A stretch of DNA of 64,000 bases from Talaromyces rugulosus (lineage: Eukaryota; Ascomycota; Eurotiomycetes; Eurotiales; Trichocomaceae), in the NCBI RefSeq assembly GCF_013368755.1, contig NC_049562.1, positions 4,712,001-4,776,000 of the forward strand. The letters run 5' to 3'. The translations under genes and the position numbers were made by a program. Shown piece by piece: positions 58,096 to 64,000 of the stretch (within the stretch, counting starts at the first letter, position 1; every line of letters begins with the position of its first letter). Below the pieces are notes generated by a model. The model was not told the DNA's origin, did no database searches, and saw only the letters and a list, made by a program, of their open reading frames with translations.

Positions 58096-59779
58096 ATGAC
58101 TCTCCACGCTACTGCGGACGTCAACAATATCGAGGCTCCCGTCACCTGGCGCGCCTACCTGCTCTGCGCCTTTGCCTCCTTCGGTGGTATCTTCTTTGGA
58201 TACGACTCGGGATACATCAACGGTGTCAATGGCTCCGGCGTCTTTATCAACCTGATTGACCCCGGCAAGGACGCCCTGACCGACGCTCACTCATCTCTTA
58301 TTGTCTCTATCTTGTCTGCTGGTACTTTCTTCGGTGCTCTGATCGCCGGTGATGTCGCCGAGGCCATTGGCCGGAAATGGACTGTCATCATCGGCTGCGC
58401 TGTCTACGGTGTTGGTGTTGTTATTCAAATGCTCACTGGCGTTGGCGGTAGCCATCTCGGTCTCATTGTCGCCGGCCGTCTTTTTGCCGGCTTCGGTGTC
58501 GGTTTCGAATCTGCCATTGTCATTCTGTACATGAGTGAAATTGTGAGTCTGCTTTTTTTTTTTTCCCGTCTACCTAGAACAGACACTAATCTGTTTTTCC
58601 TTTTGCCAGTGTCCCAAATCAGTCCGTGGTGCCTTGGTCGCGAGCTACCAGTTCTGCGTCACCATTGGTCTTTTGCTCGCGTCCTGCGTTGTCTATGCCA
58701 CTGAGAACAAGCCAAACACTGGCTCGTACCGTATCCCCATTGGCATCCAGTTCATCTGGGCCTTGATTTTGGGTATTGGTCTGATCTTCCTCCCCGACTC
58801 CCCCCGTTACTTCGTCAAGAAGGGCCGTATTGAAGATGCCACCGCCGCTCTGTGCCGCGTCCGCAACCAGCCTGCCGATTCCGTGTACGTCCAGGCCGAA
58901 ATCGCCGAGATCATTGCCAACGAGGAGTATGAACGCCACATCATCCCCGACTCTGGCTGGTTTGGCAGCTGGATGAACTGCTTCTCTGGTAGCCTCTGGG
59001 AGCAAAAGTCTAACCTTCGTCGTACTATCCTCGGTACTTCTCTGCAGATGATGCAGCAGTGGACTGGTGTCAACTTCATCTTCTACTTCTCCACCTCTTT
59101 CCTGCAATCTACCGGTGCCATCAGCAACACCTTTTTGATCTCCTTGATCTTCACCCTCGTCAACGTGTGCTCCACCCCCATCTCTTTCTACACCGTTGAG
59201 AAGTTCGGTCGTCGCCCACTGTTGATCTTCGGTGCCTTTGGTATGTTGATCTGCCAGTTCATCGTCGCCATCATCGGTGTGACCGTGGGCTTCAACAAGA
59301 CCCACACCGATGCCGCCGGGGAGACCATTGCCAACAACATTTCTGCCGTCAACGCCCAGGTCGCCTTCATTGCCATCTACATTTTCTTCTTCGCCTCGAC
59401 CTGGGGTCCTGGTGCCTGGATTCTCATTGGTGAAATCTTCCCCATCCCCGTCCGTGCTCGCGGTGTTGCTCTGTCCACTGCCTCCAACTGGCTGTGGAAC
59501 ACCATCATTGCCGTCATCACCCCGTACATGGTTGGTACTGAGCCCCAGGATGGCAACATGAAGTCGTCCGTCTTCTTTGTCTGGGGTGGCACTTGCACTG
59601 CCTGCTTCCTGTACTCGTACTTTTTGGTTCCCGAGACCAAGGGCCTGTCGCTCGAACAGGTCGACAAGATGATGGAGGAAACCACCCCTCGTACTTCTGC
59701 CAAGTGGCGCCCACACACTACTTTCGCCACTGAGAAGGGCATGGTCATTGAGCAAGAAGACATTAAGCAGGCTGCCTAA
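58096..59779 (+). CDS. MFS hexose transporter, high-affinity glucose type
   Basis: Two exons: join(58096..58542,58610..59779), 538 residues; a 67-bp intron splits YMSEI/CPKSVRGAL. Sugar-porter signatures: GGIFFGYDSGYINGVNGS in TM1, GDVAEAIGRKWTV, GRLFAGFGVGFES, PDSPRYFVKKGR, QQWTGVNFIFYFSTSF in TM7 (the QQxxGxNxxxYY-like sugar-binding motif), EKFGRRPLL and VPETKGLSLEQVD. Twelve TM segments, plasma membrane. It resembles fungal glucose/H+ symporters. Codon use is strongly biased to C-ending codons, and so a long spurious open frame exists on the opposite strand (58619-59812); both fit high expression. TATA, a CT-rich leader and CreA-type sites lie upstream. It is convergent with the alpha-galactosidase gene, whose product releases galactose from oligosaccharides. 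Confidence 0.95.
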
Positions 59780-60214
59780 GCGGTTAGGTAGTGGGTAGCA
59801 TCTCTCATTCATTTAATTTGTTATATATTTATCTATTGGAAATGTATTCTTGAGTGTTGTTCCAAGTGGTCAGGCGTCTGCATATACCCCTTTTTGGATG
59901 GATGGGATATTTTACGCAGTATTAATGTAATAATACGAGTTTTCTATTAAATTATCTTGGCAATCATTGATCCTGCAAACCTTTGTTAATTCTATTCCAT
60001 GTAACAGCGTGCTTGACGTTCCATCGGGACTTGGAGCTAATGTAACGCGGCTGACGGGGGCTTAACCTTATGTATATTATTACATGTAAGTTGCCTGTTA
60101 CGTATGGGTACGTTACGTGTTATTGCTTTTATTATTATTATTATTGTTGTTGTTATTATTGCTCTTCTGGACTGCCCATAAACGGTGACATCGGTCAATA
60201 CAGTTGTTATAGGC
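59780..60214. other. Convergent 3' flanks of the transporter and alpha-galactosidase genes
   Basis: 435 bp, AT-rich, with a TTA/TTG trinucleotide stretch (60129-60162). No gene is seen. Confidence 0.6.
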
Positions 60215-61812
60215 TTACAGCTCATCGTTAATATTCCTAGCGCGCAGACGCAGCAGCGCGACCCCATGACCCGGCACGCTCGCCTTGACTGTCCCGCGCG
60301 ACTGCACACTGCTCACCTTTGATCCCATCAACCACTTATCCGTGGACGCTGGCACCTGTGCATATACGTGCTTTGCGCCTCCGCGCGCCGTGGCATTGAA
60401 CCTGTTACTGTCCGTAGCTGTGCCATTGATAATCGCATTCGCAGTCGCATTATCCATCCGGTTCGCCCACAGATCATACACATCCCACGCCTGCTGCACC
60501 TGCCTCGCCGTGCCCGCCACCCCGCTCTCCCAGAAGATATCCTGCAGCGTCGCGCTCATCTCGCGGGTTTTTGACTCGCCATTCAACAGCACAACGACCT
60601 GGTCCCCGCCCGTCAGACTGCCGCTGAACAGCTGCATTTCACCGTCGCGCCAGATGCGGCTGACGCTGGAGCCCGCTGGGTCTTGGGAGATGGCGAGCAC
60701 GGCCGGGTTTTGCAGGATGGAAAGTGTCGGCGCGTCGATGTCGGTCATGACGTTGGTCATTAGCAGCGGCGATTTGAAGGCTGCCCAGAGACTCATGTGA
60801 GCGACTGCTTCCTCGTCTTGGAGGCCTTCGTTGCCGACCTCTACAGGGAAGACATTAGTAGCTTTTTCGAATAGTCCCGAGGAGTTGGTTGGTTCATCTT
60901 ACGCAGCATGTCTAGGTCATTCCACGCCCCCGGAAACGCCTTGGAGACATAGTACACCGCCTTATTGAGCACATTCAGAACCGAGCAGCGAAACCCGGGA
61001 GTTTTACAGTCGAGCCCGTCCAGATCCGCGCAGGGACAGTTTGCGTCGACGCGATCCCACGTGTTGAGCAGGTCGCCCGATGTCCGCCACGAGTTGGCGA
61101 TGGTGGACGCAAAGTTCCAGGGTCCATCGCTGCCCCAGTTGCACATGGAGTAGAGGATTGGTCGGCCGGTCTTGTTTAGGGCTTGACCCATGGCGTTGTA
61201 GCGATCGTAAGACAGTTTGGGAGTGCCTTCTTCGCCTTGGTTGTAGCAGTTGTCGTATTTGAGGTAGTCGATCTAGACGGTCAGTATCTCTCTTTATCCT
61301 CTGTCTATCAGAAGAAGAAGAAGAAGAAGAAAACGTACACCCCAGCTCGCCCACAGCTCAGCATCCTTCTCCTCATACCCCAGCGAACCCGCATATCTCG
61401 CGCAGGTCAGAGTGCCGGCACTAGAATAGATACCAATCTTCAAGCCCATCCCATGAATCTTTTTAGCCAGCCCGTCAATGCCATTAGGGAACTTGGTCCC
61501 GTCGGGAATCAGATAGCCTGACGAGTTCCGGCCGGCAGACCAGCAGTCGTCGAGCACAATGTACTCGTAGCCGAGATCCTTGAATCCGAGAGCGACGATG
61601 CGTTCGGCGGCGTTGAGAATGACGGTTTCGTTGAGGGAGCAAGCGAACGAGTTCCATGTATTCTGGTATGAAGGTTAATTTCTGCCCCAAGTTTGAAGGG
61701 AATAATTTCAAATACGTACCCATCCTAACTGAGGCGTAACAGCCAGGCCATTGTCCAACGCTACAACAACGCTGCTGAGAGCTTGAAGCCCTACGAAAAG
61801 AGTAAATCTCAT
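60215..61812 (-). CDS. Secreted alpha-galactosidase, glycoside hydrolase family 27
   Basis: Four exons: complement(join(60215..60840,60903..61272,61339..61662,61720..61812)), 470 residues; introns 57-66 bp. A signal peptide (MRFTLFVGLQALSSVVVA) precedes LDNGLAVTPQLGWNTWNSF, the GH27 mature start. Catalytic parts: YIVLDDCW, the nucleophile Asp146 in IDYLKYDNC, and the acid/base Asp206 in SWRTSGDLLNTW. Then WNDLDMLQVGNEGL, SLWAAFKSPLLM and a beta-sandwich C-terminal domain. Several NxS/T sites (NSSG, NETV, NATA, NGTA) fit secretion. It hydrolyses terminal alpha-1,6-galactose from melibiose, raffinose and galactomannan. The last four residues are NDEL, resembling an ER-retention tail (see findings). 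Intron 2 includes a TTC microsatellite. A TATA box lies 75 bp upstream. Confidence 0.95.
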
Positions 61813-62546
61813 TTTACAATAATGGACTCTTTCTATTGTTTTTTCCCGTTAGTCAATGGAGTACACGTAGTACGGCAATCCTTAATCTTATATACTCATC
61901 CCTGGATATGAGTGGAGAACGGGAAAAAGTGCGGGGAACCCAAAAAGGTCCAAAGTTTATCGGATAAATTATTAGTCCACCATCATCAATGGAATTAATT
62001 ATATCGGTCCTCGCTCCGATGCACAAAATCGGATTAACGTCGACAAATTCACTCGGGCTCGAGTGCTGTGGGCGGGGCGATTAGTAGGATACTAATAATC
62101 CATCCGTAGTTTAGCTTAACATTATTACCTGCCCAAAATCGTCAAGAGATCGACTGGTGCGTTTTCTAGTCGATACCGGGGTTTGGATGATATGACAGGA
62201 TTATCCTTGCCGATTGATATGTGTGTAGTCGAAATTATCATCAATTGACTCTAAATTAATTATCTATCAAGTGTGCTAGCATGGTATGCAAAAATTACCT
62301 ATATTCAACCGTCGCATTAGCCGGAATCTTCCGTCTAGTCGATCTTCCAGTCGAAAATTACATACACTCCAGGACTTTCCTAGTTAGGAAAATGAGGGCT
62401 ACGCGTTCAATGTCCGTTCACGCCAGCCAATTTCGGGAAATGGGCAATGCAACAAAACAACGTTAAAACTTTTCATATTAAACGTATTATATATTAACAC
62501 TTTTCAATGCTATCTCGCCTTTTATAATAAAACCAAACACAGTCCA
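61813..62546. other. Intergenic: alpha-galactosidase promoter and 3' flank of the DHA1 transporter
   Basis: 734 bp, AT-rich, with several GTCGAT/TAGTCGA words and no supportable gene. It includes the minus-strand TATA box. Confidence 0.6.
61887..61894 (-). promoter_or_regulatory. TATA box of the alpha-galactosidase gene
   Basis: TATATAAG on the minus strand, 75-82 bp upstream of the start codon. Confidence 0.55.
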
Positions 62547-64000
62547 TTAACCAGCAGCATAAGGACTCATCTTACGCAGCTTTGCACCGTATTTCCACAA
62601 AAGCACCGGCGCTGGGAACCCGATTCCTATAGCCACAAAGGCCATTAGACTGTTTCCCCATCCGTAATGCAGTGCCTTGAACATGTACGGCGCAAAAAGC
62701 GGGAAACCGAAGCCGGCTAATGACCGCAGCAGCACGGCAGCAGCCAGGGCGCTGGCGGCATATCGCGTGTATGTGTCGACCAGATACACCTGGATGCACT
62801 GAAAGGACATGATTGCAGCTATGCAAAATATCGCAGCCCCGATATTGGGCGCGATCCAGTGGACTTTGTACTGGGCGGTCCATCCGTAGATAAAAAGGCC
62901 AACGGGGAGCAAAAATGCACCGAGAAAGAGCAGAGGAGTGCGGAATTCGGGCAGTCCGACACCGTTGTTGCGTGCGCTGAGCTTTTTGTAGATCCGGTCG
63001 TTCGACCTAGCAGTAATCTGCGCACCTACGAAAAAACCAACGCCCAGTGAAAGATAGTTCAATCCTCCGATTCCAACCGACTCGCCATAGTATTCAGGGC
63101 TGGTAAAAAGATCGGGGAAGGATGCCAGCATAAGATACATGAGTCCGTAGATGTACGCCATGAAAACAGACAACGCTTGCACGATCGGTTGTGTCGCTAT
63201 CAATATAAATGGACGGCGCAGTGAAACACTAAGAGTGCTGGTGAGGGAACGCTGCGGGCTATCGAATTCGGTATGCCAGTCTGGATCTTGCGTCTCTTTG
63301 CGCAGTTTCTTGGCTTTACGTTGCAGTAATGTTGGTCCATAAGTTTCTTGGAGTATAAAGATCCCGACGACTTGAATGAGTCCATCGGCAATGGACGTGG
63401 CATGGAAAATCCATCGCCAGGTCGTGTTTTCGGAAACGAAACCACCGGCAATTGGACCAATTGCAGGCCCTAAAAGCGGCGCAAGACTGTAGATTGCCAT
63501 CGCTTTTCCTCGCTCTTCTGCTCGGAAGCAGTCACTCATGACCCCACCGCCAATCTAGGGCTTTATGTTAGATATGATGCAGCCCAAGTACTTCGATTCA
63601 AGACATACCGAAAGCGGAGCACTACCGCCTAACCCAGACAAAAAACGAAAGGCAATCATTTGACCTTTCGTCTGACACACACCACAAGCGATATTAAAGA
63701 CCAGGTAAATCATATTGGCGCATTGTAACACAATGGCGCGGCCGTATATTTCAGAAAGAGGCCCAAAAAACAGAGGCCCGATAGCGTATGCAAGGACGAA
63801 GATCGACAACGTCATTTCGAGTTCGATTTCGTTCTCGATGTGGAGGTCTTTTGCGATGGACGGTAGAGCCGGCGCAAGCATAGAGGAAGACACCGGCGAA
63901 ATCAGTGTGTAGCATGAAACAACAAAAACCGCAGCCCATCGCTTTTTCATCGGCCAATTCTTGGGGTTTTCGGGATCGTCGTTTCCTTTCCACGCGACCT
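62547..64000 (-). CDS. MFS drug:H+ antiporter (DHA1, 12-TM), 5' end outside window
   Basis: Two exons visible: complement(join(62547..63554,63609..>64000)), 466 residues and a 54-bp intron joining GGSAPLS to IGGGVMSDC. The frame is open through the window edge and the first visible residues (VAWKGNDDPENPKNWPMKKR) are the usual cytoplasmic lead of fungal DHA1 proteins, so only a short N-terminal part is missing. Motif A is GPLSEIYGRAIVL and motif C LGPAIGPIAGGF, which marks drug:H+ antiporters. Twelve TM segments, plasma membrane. Substrates of such proteins are mixed toxic or metabolite compounds and cannot be inferred. The gene lies head-to-tail with the alpha-galactosidase gene. Confidence 0.93.

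Noticed and set aside
58619..59812. Open frame of 397 residues on the minus strand opposite the hexose transporter
   Set aside because: It is the mirror of a strongly codon-biased gene: the peptide is full of Asp, Glu and Gly repeats without motifs, and the plus strand carries an unmistakable sugar porter.
42319..64000. Secondary-metabolite or nutrient gene cluster built around the three MFS transporters
   Set aside because: The transporters are of different classes and are separated by housekeeping genes (ssn3, ubr7, mcm2); no synthase, P450 or pathway regulator is present.

Overview
The window is nuclear DNA of a filamentous ascomycete, most likely Eurotiomycetes (Eurotiales-like). The grounds are short GT-AG introns (35 inferred, nearly all 43-100 bp), a recognisable NsdD GATA factor, an Mbp1-type APSES/ankyrin factor, and homologues that read like Aspergillus/Penicillium proteins. 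The genus cannot be fixed by eye. Exon joins below were worked out by hand: each gives an open frame across the junctions, ends at the expected stop, and keeps the family motifs intact. Sixteen protein genes are supported; the first and the last run off the window.

Layout, left to right. (1) 1-10.4 kb: a truncated Gln/Pro-rich protein gene (-), then mbp1 (-) divergent from the complex I subunit NDUFB7 (+), then glutamate-cysteine ligase (+). (2) 10.4-26.3 kb: a nearly gene-free stretch holding only nsdD (+, 18.2-19.7 kb). Its flanks, 7.9 kb upstream and 6.5 kb downstream, are studded with a short palindromic word, TACGGAGTA/TACTCCGTA. (3) 26.3-41 kb: a ThrE/Prm10-like membrane protein (-), a 5.6 kb AT-rich gap, the kinetochore protein Dsn1/Mis13 (-), and a C2-domain phosphatidylserine decarboxylase with seven exons (-). 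(4) 42.3-53.6 kb, gene-dense: sugar-type MFS transporter (-), Mediator kinase Ssn3/CDK8 (+), UBR7-like E3 ligase (-), Mcm2 (+), F-box-like protein (-). (5) 53.6-64 kb: a 4.5 kb gap with two diverged copies of a roughly 205-235 bp repeat, a hexose transporter (+) convergent with a secreted GH27 alpha-galactosidase (-), and a DHA1-type drug/H+ antiporter (-) leaving the window.

Links between genes. The cell-cycle genes form a theme: the MBF DNA-binding subunit (mbp1), a replicative helicase subunit that is a classical MBF-type target (mcm2) and a kinetochore gene (dsn1) share the window. MCB-like CGCG sites lie in the mbp1 and mcm2 promoters. The hexose transporter next to an alpha-galactosidase fits sugar scavenging, but nothing shows co-regulation. 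Most of the window is conserved housekeeping sequence. I see no transposase, CRISPR array, secondary-metabolite cluster or clearly new system. The most unusual signals are non-coding: the TACGGAGTA word cluster around nsdD, the duplicated CGCG element before mcm2, the repeat pair at 54/56 kb, and several extreme splice structures (5-nt first and last exons, an in-frame intron, a possible alternative first exon).
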